Positions 1 to 8,436 are shown, counted from the first letter of the stretch. The stretch: DNA of 64,000 nt from VXPQ01 sp965116435 (GCA_965116435.1 OZ220686.1:62001-126000); one strand, 5' to 3'. The notes: generated from the letters alone by a model not told the origin. Program-made: numbers and translations.

Positions 1-244
1 TTATCTGTTTCTTAGACATCTTAAATTCGAAGTCTTTAAGTAGTATTTCACGCTTGTCGCAAAACTGGGTGCATAGCAAATAATCAACTTGGCTATTCTT
101 TTTTTGTCGATTTGTAAATTCGGATATAGTTTTTACTCGTCGTTCTGAATTGATACTATTTCGTGGAACCGCTATTTGCTTGATCGAAAGGCTTCTTTGA
201 ACTTCGTCGAATCCTTCGCTTTGTCGGAGTGTATCGGGTTTCAT
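1..244 (-). CDS. Unknown protein, partial, third gene of the ATPase/TOPRIM operon
   Basis: The reading frame opens at ATG 244-242 and stays open for 81 codons to the left edge, so the C-terminus lies outside the window. The start overlaps the stop of the preceding TOPRIM gene in an ATGA arrangement (241-244), the usual sign of translational coupling. The visible part begins MKPDTLRQSEGFDEVQ and later has two cysteines (LLCTQFCDK) and many Lys/Arg. I do not recognise the family. The open frame crosses an AT-rich stretch where stops would be frequent by chance, which favours a real gene. Context suggests an accessory or effector subunit of the ATPase-TOPRIM system; that is inference. Confidence 0.55.
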   Translation of the reverse strand, partial: MKPDTLRQSEGFDEVQRSLSIKQIAVPRNSINSERRVKTISEFTNRQKKNSQVDYLLCTQFCDKREILLKDFEFKMSKKQI

Positions 245-879
245 GAGGTTTTTTCTGGTGGAGGCAGCTCGAAAAGCTTGCGCAACCATGTTTCAAACGC
301 CGTGCAGAGCGGGCCGGTTACGTCCAGGTCTTGGGCGCGAATGGCGCTTCCCATGGGTCTCGGAGATTTTCTCGTGGCAAGCCAGGCATGGACCTGCGCA
401 CGCAGTATCTTCTTTTCCGCAAACTTTCTGTCCGCGTCAGGAATGCCGTCGATATAGCGTTTGGATAGCGGCCATACCGGATCGTTGCGGGGAATCATTT
501 TCGCAACAAAATCTTCCAGCTCGCCCCGCGATTGATTGTCCGGCATGAGCCAGACGCCAATGCGGGGACGTTCATCGGTTGCCGGGATTATGGTCCCGTC
601 GAGGCTGGGAAGACTGGGCAGGATGACATTTTCTTGCTTGAGTTTGTCGCGTACAGCCTGCCAGCGGCTGTCTATATTGTCGTTCGCGTCTACAAGGATA
701 CCGATGGCTTTTAGGCCGGGACTAAATATGTCCAGCCAGATTTCGTCGAGGATTTTTTCTATTCCGCCTTTGTTCTTAATGCCGAATTCCGGCATGGCTT
801 GGCGGGAAGCTCAGAGGTGTCGAACCACATGCTTATCATCTTGTCCTTCAACGATGAGGACGAATTCGCCACTGGACAT
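241..879 (-). CDS. DUF3226 (TOPRIM-like) protein interrupted by an in-frame TGA
   Basis: This gene pairs with the upstream ATPase; OLD-type systems combine an ATPase with a TOPRIM nuclease, here on separate chains. Translation from ATG 879-877, which lies behind a GAGGTG ribosome site, gives MSSGEFVLIVEGQDDKHVV, the TOPRIM entry motif VEGxDD (residues 11-15). Codon 23 is TGA (813-811), and the same frame then continues intact to the stop at 241. Later motifs are VDAND (about 63-67, the TOPRIM D-x-D region) and GVWLMPDN, both typical of DUF3226. A restart at ATG 795 would make a 184-residue protein lacking the first TOPRIM motif. The ATPase stop ends only 4 nt before this start. The gene may be a nonsense mutant, a sequencing error or a recoded UGA; the sequence alone cannot decide. 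Confidence 0.8.
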
Positions 880-883
880 ATAT

Positions 884-2020
884 TCACCTCACTTCTGTAC
901 CAAAAGGTTGTTTGGAGATAACCTTGATGGTGTTTTTTGAGTACTCGACAGCGCGAAGGCGTTCGTTCCGCCATTCAATGCGCACAAGTGCGCCGTCGGC
1001 CTCTTTGTCTTCGACCATGGCCTGTGCGAAACCGCGTACGCAGTCGTAACTGTGCGTTGTGGCCAAAACCTGCACATTGTACTCGGCGGCTATGTTGAAT
1101 ATCATGCGCCACAAATCCCGTTGCACGGAATGGTGTATGCCGTTTTCTGCTTCGTCGATGAGCAAGAAGCCGTCTGCGCTGTTGACGAGGGCAAGCGCTA
1201 TGGAAAAAAGACGTATTGCTCCATCTCCCATGCTTCTTAGGGGGACCGGGTGGTTTTGTTTTGTCTTTGCGATGACCCGGCGCCCATTCCTGCCAGGAGG
1301 TTCGTCATCGCCAATGGTCGTCAGACGTTCTATTTCGCCGCCGCAGATGAAATTCAAGGCGTCTACCGTATGCATTTCGGCATCCGTTAGCGCTACCTTA
1401 TCCCAAAAACGCGCGATTTCGCGGTTGGCCAGCAAGCCTGGTCCCAAGGAATGGCATGGCATTTCGGGCGCCATGCCGTTTTTGTTTATGCGAAATGATC
1501 GTCGATAGGTCGTGCCCATGACGAATTCCCGGGGATATCCATCTAAAGTCCATGGGAAACGCATGGAGGCGTCCCGGAATCGTACCTTCAATGCTTCTTC
1601 CTGGCCGCTAAATATGGGGATTTTTCGACCCGAGCCATCGGCAGTGTCGTCGTCGATAACTTTTCTTATTTCAAGTTGATCTGCATCGCTTTCTGGACCA
1701 ATGCGTATACAAGTGTTTTCCGTTGCCTCTCGCTCATGGAACAGGGCCGCAAAATCAGGCCCCATCATACGTTTTCCGTATGCGTCGATAACAGAATGGA
1801 GTTCTTCCCGGTTTTGCAGCAGATCGAATAAGGCATCATAGCGGCCCCGTGCCGCATAAACCTGCACGGCGTCCAGCACGGTCGTTTTGCCCACGCCGTT
1901 TTTTCCCGCCAGTAACGTTACGCGGCCCAGGCGCGAAATGGAAAGGTCCCGAATGCCCCGAAACCCCTGGATATTGAGGCTGGGGAGGTGCAGGCCGTTT
2001 TGCGTTGCGTTGCCGGGCAT
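884..2020 (-). CDS. AAA family ATPase, OLD-like (AAA_15/AAA_21 type)
   Basis: This is a 378-residue ABC/SMC-like ATPase of the kind found in OLD-family and other phage-defence systems. An N-terminal FRGI motif precedes Walker A (GKNGVGKT, 39-46). A signature-like SMGDGAIRL lies at 263-271, Walker B (LLIDE) at 286-290 and the switch histidine (TTHS) at 321-324. The short arm between Walker A and the signature is about 200 residues, as in AAA_21 proteins. It is the first gene of a tightly coupled minus-strand operon with the DUF3226 gene and a third gene at the left edge. By analogy the ATPase would sense or assemble on DNA and license the TOPRIM partner. Base composition is lower in GC than the rest of the window, consistent with acquisition by transfer. 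Confidence 0.88.
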   Translation of the reverse strand: MPGNATQNGLHLPSLNIQGFRGIRDLSISRLGRVTLLAGKNGVGKTTVLDAVQVYAARGRYDALFDLLQNREELHSVIDAYGKRMMGPDFAALFHEREATENTCIRIGPESDADQLEIRKVIDDDTADGSGRKIPIFSGQEEALKVRFRDASMRFPWTLDGYPREFVMGTTYRRSFRINKNGMAPEMPCHSLGPGLLANREIARFWDKVALTDAEMHTVDALNFICGGEIERLTTIGDDEPPGRNGRRVIAKTKQNHPVPLRSMGDGAIRLFSIALALVNSADGFLLIDEAENGIHHSVQRDLWRMIFNIAAEYNVQVLATTHSYDCVRGFAQAMVEDKEADGALVRIEWRNERLRAVEYSKNTIKVISKQPFGTEVR

Positions 2021-2212
2021 GGTTCAGGGCGCTTTTCCGAATGCAATGGGTCGGAAAAAATTGAAAAGTATTACCTCCGAACAATCCAGCCTGTTCCGTA
2101 ACATTTTCGCGCCGGGCGAGACGAGAGATCTCCGGCCAGTTCCTCCGGTTTGCCCAAGTGCGCCTTGTCCGCTCCGGGAACATGAATGCAAAACGGACGA
2201 CCGAAAGAAAAA

Positions 2213-2497
2213 TTACTTCAGGTGTTCTCGCACCTTTTCTTCATAGCGCACCTGGTCCAGGGAGCAATAGATGAATTTTTTGAATTCCCCACTCGACAGA
2301 TTGCACTGCCTTGCCATCTTGTCCAAGAGGGGTGCACCAAGGTCTTTGCCGCGGGCGCCGTGGCTGACGAACGTACGGATGTTCGTCAGCGTCCCGTCAA
2401 GCCGACGATACACATAGGCTATGTGGCGCCCGCTGCGCTTCTCCTCGAATCCCGTCCTTTTCAAGGAAGAGACTACCGTACCGCGTGACAAAACCAT
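2213..2497 (-). CDS. Small HicA-like protein (putative toxin-type component)
   Basis: The 94-residue protein has the pattern 'LKRTGFEEKR-GRHIAYVY--DG-LTNIRTFVSHG', reminiscent of HicA/YcfA double-stranded-RNA-binding folds in which a conserved His and Gly sit on the sheet. It ends with a helical LLDKMARQCNLSSGEFKKF segment seen in a group of unassigned HicA-like proteins. The start ATG (2497-2495) comes 2 nt after the TAG of the upstream 133-residue gene, so the two are almost certainly co-translated. A pair of small genes with a HicA-like member suggests a toxin-antitoxin or accessory defence module, but the assignment rests on weak motif recall. About 190 bp without a gene separate it from the ATPase. 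Confidence 0.5.
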   Translation of the reverse strand: MVLSRGTVVSSLKRTGFEEKRSGRHIAYVYRRLDGTLTNIRTFVSHGARGKDLGAPLLDKMARQCNLSSGEFKKFIYCSLDQVRYEEKVREHLK

Positions 2498-2499
2498 GC

Positions 2500-2901
2500 C
2501 TAAACCAATACATACGTATCAAGCAAGCGTTGCCTGAGTTCCTGGGCGCCGGAGGTCATTTCGTCGGGGTTGCCCATGGCGTAGACTTCCCACATGATCT
2601 TCAAGGCGGCTTCGATTCCATCTTGTACGTCTTCTGTCACGGAGAACGTAAGAGACATGTCTATGTCCTCGAATTCCACATCAAGGTATTCTCCGCAGGA
2701 AGATCGGCGGGCATGCAGGGTTACCGGCTTGCGTCTGCGCAACACCTTTTCGCCAAAGGGAACTTCGTACAGACTGATCGCTGGCCCTGCGCCGTCGCGC
2801 CGGCGACTCCTTGCATCGCCAAGCCGCTCGGTAGATTCAACGGCAGGAATGATCTTGCCTGTAGCGCGGACCGATTTTCGCGCTGTGACTGCCTTCTCCA
2901 T
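2500..2901 (-). CDS. Hypothetical protein paired with the HicA-like gene
   Basis: The 133-residue protein has a basic N-terminus (MEKAVTARKSVRATGK) and a predicted beta-rich centre (SLYEVPFGEKVLRRRKPV). Its acidic middle (VEFEDIDMSLTFSVTEDVQDGIEAAL) is followed by the C-terminal helix AQELRQRLLDTY. I do not recognise a named domain. The coupling to the HicA-like gene (2 nt gap) and the small size of both suggest a two-gene module in which this could be the antitoxin-like or adaptor member; that is inference. It is the first gene of the minus-strand run, and the roughly 150 bp before it towards 3060 would hold its promoter. Confidence 0.45.
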   Translation of the reverse strand: MEKAVTARKSVRATGKIIPAVESTERLGDARSRRRDGAGPAISLYEVPFGEKVLRRRKPVTLHARRSSCGEYLDVEFEDIDMSLTFSVTEDVQDGIEAALKIMWEVYAMGNPDEMTSGAQELRQRLLDTYVLV

Positions 2902-3061
2902 AAGAATATGCCGATTAGAACTTGGGTTGCGCCCATAGTAGTACGCAATTCCTCGTCGATGTTTCGCCGTTTTGCAAAGGATCTATGGCATTCCCTTGGG
3001 ATTACCCGTTGCGTTGTTTTTTTGATGTGCGCGCCTTGCCTTCTCCGCTCAATTCTCTCCG

Positions 3062-3171
3062 AGCGCTACCGCATTCCGTTCGACGCGTCGGACCTGGCGA
3101 GCGGGACGTACCTGTACGTTCTTCGTACGGAAGAACAGACTGCCGTCAGGACGATGGCGCTGCTCAAGTAA
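3062..3171 (+). pseudogene. Orphan T9SS sorting-tail fragment
   Basis: This stretch encodes RYRIPFDASDLASGTY followed by LYVLRTEEQTAVRTMALLK and a stop. It is almost identical to the last 36 residues of the large Calx-beta protein ending at 6912 (RYRIPFDASDLASGTY, then LYILRTEEQTAARTMALLK), and the similarity continues a few bases past the stop (taacggcgcc). No start codon or Calx-beta repeats precede it; the homology begins abruptly next to the AT-richer island. It is best read as the 3' remnant of a fourth paralogue whose body was replaced or deleted at the island boundary. Confidence 0.8.
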
Positions 3172-3319
3172 CGGCGCCCGCCAGAAAAAGCGCCGCGCCA
3201 GGCTACGCGTTTCGTCGTTCCTTGCCCGCGCACCCCTTGCGGCACGCTGATCTTTGGGGCTGTATCAGCGAGTCCAGCCACCAAAGCGTTTTTGCGATCT
3301 GGCTGGACAAACGCAGGCC

Positions 3320-3349
3320 TTGACAAGTATGGTGCGTCGTACGTATATT
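3320..3349 (+). promoter_or_regulatory. Sigma70-like promoter candidate upstream of the first Calx-beta gene
   Basis: TTGACA (3320-3325) and TATATT (3344-3349) are separated by 18 nt. Transcription would begin near 3356, upstream of the ATG at 3490. The rest of 3172-3489 shows no gene. Bacteroidota housekeeping promoters usually differ from this consensus (-33 TTTG, -7 TAnnTTTG), so the call is tentative. Confidence 0.35.
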
Positions 3350-3489
3350 GCTTGCGTTCGATAGCAGGTTGGGACGGATTCGGTGACCGGCGTCCCCGAG
3401 TTTGTTCCTGCATCGGACTTCTGCATGTGTATTCAGGGGGCGCTGGGCCATATACGTATCGTCAGGTGCAACCGGATCAGAGGCAAGAA

Positions 3490-6400
3490 ATGATTTCGCT
3501 GTTTCTTATAGGGAATAACTCTGGATCAACCCCCCCCCCCCACATGTATGTGAGGTATCGCGAACGCACAGGAAACGCATCAAGCGGTAGCCCGTCTCTC
3601 CGATGCGGCTGGGCGATGCCGTTTGCAGGGGCGAGCCGCTCGGAGTTTCAGTCTGCGCGCTCCGGCCGCCCTTCCAGCGCGGGACATTCGGGGAACGCTT
3701 GCTTGAGCGACTTCCGCCATTCAGGTTTGCGGCGGTCGGCCAATGCATCGGTCTTCGTGCTGCTGGGCGCTGTGTTGCTGTTCGCCCTTCCCGGGGCGAT
3801 CCATGCCCAGACGCCCGTCTCGACCTTTTCGGTATCCACTTCGAGCATCGCCGAAAGCGCGGGTACACACGAGATTGTGGTGAACCTCAGCCCTGTGCCG
3901 TCCAGGAACATCGAGGTCACATACACCATTTCCGGCGGCAGCGCCGACCACGGGACGGATTACTCCATTAGCGGGGTGAACCGTTTCGGGGTCGGTTTGA
4001 TCATAGTAGGCACTTCCGGCTCAGCCAACATTCCGGTTGTCATTACCGACGACAGCGACGTGGAAGGCAGCGAGACGGTCATCCTGACGCTGCAGAGGGG
4101 ACCGCGCAACAACGTCGGTGCGACCCTAAACAAGCACACGCTTACCATCACCGACGACGACATGCCGGGTACGCCCGAGGCGAATTTTGCGCTCTCCAAA
4201 TCGTCTGCGTCGGAGAGCAGGGCAATGCGCAACGTCGCGGTGAACCTCAGCCCCGCGCCGACCGGGAACGTCACGGTGAACTACACCCTTTCCGGTGAGG
4301 CGGTGCGCGGGACGGACTATACCATCAGCGGGGTGACCGGCAACAGCGGGACGATCACGGTGGGGACTTCGGGCACGGCGGACATTCCGGTCGCCATCAT
4401 TGACGACAGCATGGACGAAGCCCCAACGGAGCCGATTATCCTGACGCTGGCAAGCGGCACTGGATACGACGTCGGCACGGACAACCCAAAACACACGCTG
4501 TCTATCGTTGACAACGACTTGCCCGACGTGACCTTTGCGGCATCCACTTCGAGCGCCGCCGAAAGCGCGGGCACGCATAACATTGCGGTGAATCTCAGCA
4601 ATCCGGAGCTCGGGGCAATCACGGTGAACTACACCCTTTCGGGCACGGCGGTGCGTGGAACGGACTACACCATCAGCGGGGTGACCAGCGCCAGCGGGAC
4701 GGTCTTGGTGAACGGCGGCGGCATCCGGTCTTCCGTGAACATTCCGGTTGTCATCACGGACGACAGCGCGGCGGAAGGCAACGAGACGGTCATCCTGACG
4801 CTGGGCAGCGGCACCGGCTACGACGTGGGCAGCGCCAGCACGCACACGCTGACCATCACGGACAACGAGCCGCCAGGTACGCCCCAGGCGAACTTTGCGG
4901 CGTCCACGTCCAGCGCGGCGGAGAGCGCGGGCACGCGCAACATTGCGGTGAGCCTCAGCCCCGTACCGACCGGGAACGTCACGGTGAACTACACGCTCTC
5001 CGGCACGGCGGTGCGCGGGACGGATTACACTATAAGCGGGGTGAGTAGCAACAGCGGGACGATCACGGTGGGGACTTCGGGCACGGCGAATATTCCGGTC
5101 GTCATCACGGACGACAGCGCGGTGGAAAGCAGCGAGACGGTCATCCTGACGCTGGACAGCGGGACCGGCTACGACGTTGGCGCGACCACAACTACGCACA
5201 CGCTGACGATCACCAACAATGACACGCCCGAAGCGAACTTTGCGGCGTCCGCGTCCAGCGCGGCGGAGGATGCGGGCACGCACAACATCGCGGTGAACCT
5301 TAGCCCCGTACCGCTCGGGAACGTCACGGTGAACTACACGCTCTCCGGCGACGCTATGCTCGACACGGATTATTCTATAAGCGGGGTGAGTAGCAACAGC
5401 GGGACGATCACGGTGGGGACTTCCGGCACGGCCAACATTCCGGTCGTCATCACGGACGACAGTGCAGAGGAAGACAGCGAGACGGTCATCCTGACGCTGG
5501 GCAGCGGGACCGGTTACGACGTCGGCGCGACCACAACCACGCACACGCTGACCATCACGGACAACGACCGGGTGGCACCGCCGCCGGAGGTGACCATCAC
5601 CGGCGGGTCGGCGGTGACCGAGGGCGGCGATGCTTCGTTCACCATTTCGTCGAACCCTGCGCCGAGCAGCAGCATCACCGTCTCCTACACGGTTTCGCAA
5701 AGCGGAACGTTCGTGGCGTCCGGCCAACTCGGCGACAAGACGCAGAGCGTCTCCGCAGCGAGCACGACCTTCGCGATCCCCACCGAGGACGACAACCTTG
5801 AAGAGGCGGGCGGCTCGGTGACGGTGACGCTCACGAACGGCACGGGCTACACCGTTGGCGCGCCGAGCGCGGCGACAGTCAATGTAAACGACGACGATGC
5901 GCCCACGCCGCCTGCGACGCCCGCAGCGTCTTTCGCTTCGGCGTCGGGCAGCGCGAGCGAAGGGGCTGGTACGCACAATGTGGCGGTCAATGTAAATCCT
6001 GCGCCGTCCGCGGCCATTACGCTAAACTACAGCGTGGCCGGCACGGCGACGGAAGGCGCGGATTACAGCATTGGCAACTCCGGGACGGTTTCGGTGTCCG
6101 CTGGCCAGTCTTCCGTGAACATTCCGGTGGCGATTGCCGACGACAGCGAGGTCGAAGGCAGCGAGACGGTGATTCTGACGCTTGGGAGCGGCACGGGGTA
6201 TGACGTGGGCAGCGCCAGCGTGTATACGATGACCATTACAGACAACGACAATGATGGCGGCGGCGATGGTGGTGGCGGCAACGACGTATCCCAGGTTACG
6301 CTGTCCATTTCCCCGAACCCGGTGGTCGAAGGCGAGGAAACGACCGTCACCGTTACGCTCTCCCCGTTTGTCCCCAGCGTCGTAACCATTCCCCTTGTGC

Positions 6401-6912
6401 TTACCGCAGGCACCGCCGAAGTAGGCGACTACGGCGCGCTTGCCTCCATCGTCATCGACGCGAACGAGCCGAACGGCTGGGACGAAATTGTCACCGTGGT
6501 GGACGACGACCTGGAGGACGAAACGTTCACGGTGTCGCTGGGCGCATTGCCGGCGGGCTTCGCGGCGGGGGCGCAGGCGTCCGTCGAAGTGACCATTGAG
6601 GACCATGCAGGCCCGACGTCGATAGAATCTTTCGGAGACGAGGTCCCGAAGGCGTTTGCGCTGGATCAGAACTACCCGAATCCGTTCAATCCGGTGACTA
6701 CGATCGGGTTTTCGCTGGCGAGGACGCAGCATGTCCGGCTCGCCGTGTACGACCTGCTGGGGCATGAGGTGCGCGTACTGCTGGACGGCGTACAGACGGC
6801 GGCGCGCTACCGCATTCCGTTCGACGCGTCGGACCTGGCCAGCGGGACGTACCTGTACATTCTTCGTACGGAAGAACAGACCGCCGCGAGGACGATGGCG
6901 CTACTCAAGTAA
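3490..6912 (+). CDS. Calx-beta repeat surface protein with T9SS sorting tail (paralogue 1)
   Basis: This is a large secreted protein made of about seven Calx-beta-type repeats, each with the pattern 'A-F-AASTSSAAESAGTHNI-V-LSP ... GTDYTISGV ... IPVVITDDSA-EGSETVILTL'. One variant 'EVTITGGSAVTEGGDASF' unit and a 'LSISPNPVVEGEE' unit follow, then a T9SS tail (QNYPNPFNPVTTIGFSL to MALLK). Such proteins are adhesin-like and cell-surface anchored. The start is unresolved. ATG 3490 has a Shine-Dalgarno-like AGAGG and an open frame that runs through a C12 tract. The hydrophobic signal segment (ASVFVLLGAVLLFALPG, cleavage near HAQ) lies only around residues 83-107, so ATG 3616 or TTG 3727 are alternative starts. 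Minus-strand frames across the repeats are shadows. Confidence 0.85.
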   Translation: MISLFLIGNNSGSTPPPHMYVRYRERTGNASSGSPSLRCGWAMPFAGASRSEFQSARSGRPSSAGHSGNACLSDFRHSGLRRSANASVFVLLGAVLLFALPGAIHAQTPVSTFSVSTSSIAESAGTHEIVVNLSPVPSRNIEVTYTISGGSADHGTDYSISGVNRFGVGLIIVGTSGSANIPVVITDDSDVEGSETVILTLQRGPRNNVGATLNKHTLTITDDDMPGTPEANFALSKSSASESRAMRNVAVNLSPAPTGNVTVNYTLSGEAVRGTDYTISGVTGNSGTITVGTSGTADIPVAIIDDSMDEAPTEPIILTLASGTGYDVGTDNPKHTLSIVDNDLPDVTFAASTSSAAESAGTHNIAVNLSNPELGAITVNYTLSGTAVRGTDYTISGVTSASGTVLVNGGGIRSSVNIPVVITDDSAAEGNETVILTLGSGTGYDVGSASTHTLTITDNEPPGTPQANFAASTSSAAESAGTRNIAVSLSPVPTGNVTVNYTLSGTAVRGTDYTISGVSSNSGTITVGTSGTANIPVVITDDSAVESSETVILTLDSGTGYDVGATTTTHTLTITNNDTPEANFAASASSAAEDAGTHNIAVNLSPVPLGNVTVNYTLSGDAMLDTDYSISGVSSNSGTITVGTSGTANIPVVITDDSAEEDSETVILTLGSGTGYDVGATTTTHTLTITDNDRVAPPPEVTITGGSAVTEGGDASFTISSNPAPSSSITVSYTVSQSGTFVASGQLGDKTQSVSAASTTFAIPTEDDNLEEAGGSVTVTLTNGTGYTVGAPSAATVNVNDDDAPTPPATPAASFASASGSASEGAGTHNVAVNVNPAPSAAITLNYSVAGTATEGADYSIGNSGTVSVSAGQSSVNIPVAIADDSEVEGSETVILTLGSGTGYDVGSASVYTMTITDNDNDGGGDGGGGNDVSQVTLSISPNPVVEGEETTVTVTLSPFVPSVVTIPLVLTAGTAEVGDYGALASIVIDANEPNGWDEIVTVVDDDLEDETFTVSLGALPAGFAAGAQASVEVTIEDHAGPTSIESFGDEVPKAFALDQNYPNPFNPVTTIGFSLARTQHVRLAVYDLLGHEVRVLLDGVQTAARYRIPFDASDLASGTYLYILRTEEQTAARTMALLK
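3530..3541 (+). repeat. C12 homopolymer tract
   Basis: Twelve consecutive C lie between the SD-supported ATG at 3490 and the signal-peptide region of paralogue 1. In the present length the tract is in frame, encoding a Pro run. A change of one base would disconnect the upstream start from the coding frame, as in phase-variable contingency loci. Confidence 0.9.
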
Positions 6913-7143
6913 CGGCGCCAGGGCAAGGGCGTTTCGCCGTCCATGGCCTCTCTGCAAGGAAAAACGTCCAGGCGCGAGGGCAGGGGGAAGATGCCCTGGA
7001 CTCCGGGTTCCCTGTCTTACAGAACCCTTTCCCCCAGATCAAGGAGTTCTGCCACCGTATAATTCACGCTCTGCGCCCGCGTATCCGGCGCGCGGTCAAA
7101 TGGCCGCCGGACACCCGGGCCGGATGTCTTCCAGTTTCATGAT

Positions 7144-8436
7144 TCACCCCTCAATCCCCAGATCCACTTCCTTCGGATAGCACGCGAACGGCTTTACGAC
7201 CACTTCGCCCAGCGAGGACACGGTGGTGGCTTCGGCGGTCTGGGACAGTTCGCGGACGGCGCCGTGGCGGTCCAGCACGTGCACCGAGTCCCGGACGTTT
7301 TCGTAGGCGAGGTGGCGGGTGTCGTCCCGGATCAGATAGCACGCCGCATCCTCCCGGGCGTTCGCCGCGTCGCTCAGGCCCTGCTGGACGAGCCACTCCG
7401 CCACGCGATCCGTCCAGGCCGCCGCCTGCGCTTCGGAAGGCGGATCGGGCAAGAACGTCACCCGAAAGAAATCCCGTTCGATGAACCGGCGGCAAATATC
7501 CGCCAGAATGCGATCCGGGTGCTGCATGCACGCCTTCATGCAGTGCATCACGTCCACATCGTCTATCCGGCAAAAATGTTCGCGGACCTCGTTTCGGGAG
7601 ATATCGTCCAGCCCGAGCCGGTTCGTCAGGAAAAAGAGGAGGGAGGGCGAGCAGCGCCCGTCCAGGCTGTGCGCATCCCGCGCAAGATGCTTGCGAATCC
7701 GTTCGAACGCGACGCGCAGGAGCCGGTCCCCCGCCACGACGGTTTTGTGCAGGTACACCTGCCAGTACATCAGCCGCCGGGAAATGATGTAATTTTCGAT
7801 GGCGTAGACGCCCTTCGCCTCGATGGCGATGCGGGAATCCGGGCCGCCTTCCTGCGGATGCGTCCGCATGGTCTTGATAATGCGCTCCACGCCCACGTCG
7901 CCCTCCACGACGCCGGTATAAAAAGAATCGCGCCGCAGGAAATCCAGGCGGTCCATATCCAGTTGGCTGGACACCAGTTGATGAAAGAAAGGCCGCTCGT
8001 ACGTACCGTCGAATATGTTCAGCGCCAGGTCCAGCGCGCCGCCAAATCGCTCGTTCAGCGAAACCATGAGCTCCCGGCTCATGTTTTCATGGCGATACCC
8101 CTCCACGAACGTATGTTCCAGCACATGAGAAAACGGTCCGTGTCCGATGTCGTGCAAGAGGGCCGCCGCCTGCGCGGCCACGGATTCTTCGGGCGCGATG
8201 GGCGTTCCCTTGTCCGCAAGGTTCGAAAGCGCGTCCTGCATGAGGGCCATGGCGCCCAGCGCATGGCCGAACCGCGTATGCTCGGCGCCGGGGAACACGA
8301 GGTGCCCGACGCCCAGTTGGCGGATGCGACGGAGGCGTTGCACCTCCGCCGTTCCGATCAGGTCCATCAGGATATTTTTCGGGACGGAAATAAATCCGTG
8401 CACCGGATCGCAGAATATTTTGAATCGACTGGCCAT
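7144..8436 (-). CDS. HD-domain phosphohydrolase (dNTPase/SAMHD1-like family)
   Basis: The protein belongs to the HD superfamily that includes SAMHD1-like deoxynucleotide triphosphohydrolases and YwfO/YdhJ-type proteins. The opening 'MASRFKIFCDPVHGFI' is typical of the family, so I start at ATG 8436, although the frame extends upstream to 8478. Metal ligands visible are the His in FGHALG, the HD pair in ALLHDIGHGPFSH (about 95-96) and the distal Asp in SSQLDMDRLDFLRRD. At about 430 residues the length is normal. The substrate is not defined by sequence. It is divergently arranged from the deacetylase-like gene at 8603, with AT-rich DNA between the two that probably carries both promoters. Confidence 0.88.
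   Translation of the reverse strand: MASRFKIFCDPVHGFISVPKNILMDLIGTAEVQRLRRIRQLGVGHLVFPGAEHTRFGHALGAMALMQDALSNLADKGTPIAPEESVAAQAAALLHDIGHGPFSHVLEHTFVEGYRHENMSRELMVSLNERFGGALDLALNIFDGTYERPFFHQLVSSQLDMDRLDFLRRDSFYTGVVEGDVGVERIIKTMRTHPQEGGPDSRIAIEAKGVYAIENYIISRRLMYWQVYLHKTVVAGDRLLRVAFERIRKHLARDAHSLDGRCSPSLLFFLTNRLGLDDISRNEVREHFCRIDDVDVMHCMKACMQHPDRILADICRRFIERDFFRVTFLPDPPSEAQAAAWTDRVAEWLVQQGLSDAANAREDAACYLIRDDTRHLAYENVRDSVHVLDRHGAVRELSQTAEATTVSSLGEVVVKPFACYPKEVDLGIEG

Noticed and set aside
1..3050. Integrase or att-site evidence for the accessory island
   Set aside because: No integrase, transposase, tRNA or clear direct repeats were seen; island status rests only on composition and the truncated paralogue.
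4126..5976. Long minus-strand frame (616 codons) opposite the Calx-beta repeats
   Set aside because: Arg-rich, repetitive and lacking any domain; it is the antisense shadow of a GC-rich repeat gene. The same applies to the frames at 17312-19321 and 16145-16858.
3800..6250. Regularly spaced DNA repeats suggesting a CRISPR array
   Set aside because: Repeat units are ~300 bp, protein-coding and follow Calx-beta repeats; there are no 25-40 bp identical repeats with unique spacers.
7019..7140. Possible small minus-strand gene (MKLEDIRPGCP, then in another frame VAELLDLGERVL)
   Set aside because: It would need a frameshift within 40 codons and I recognise no family; too weak to list.
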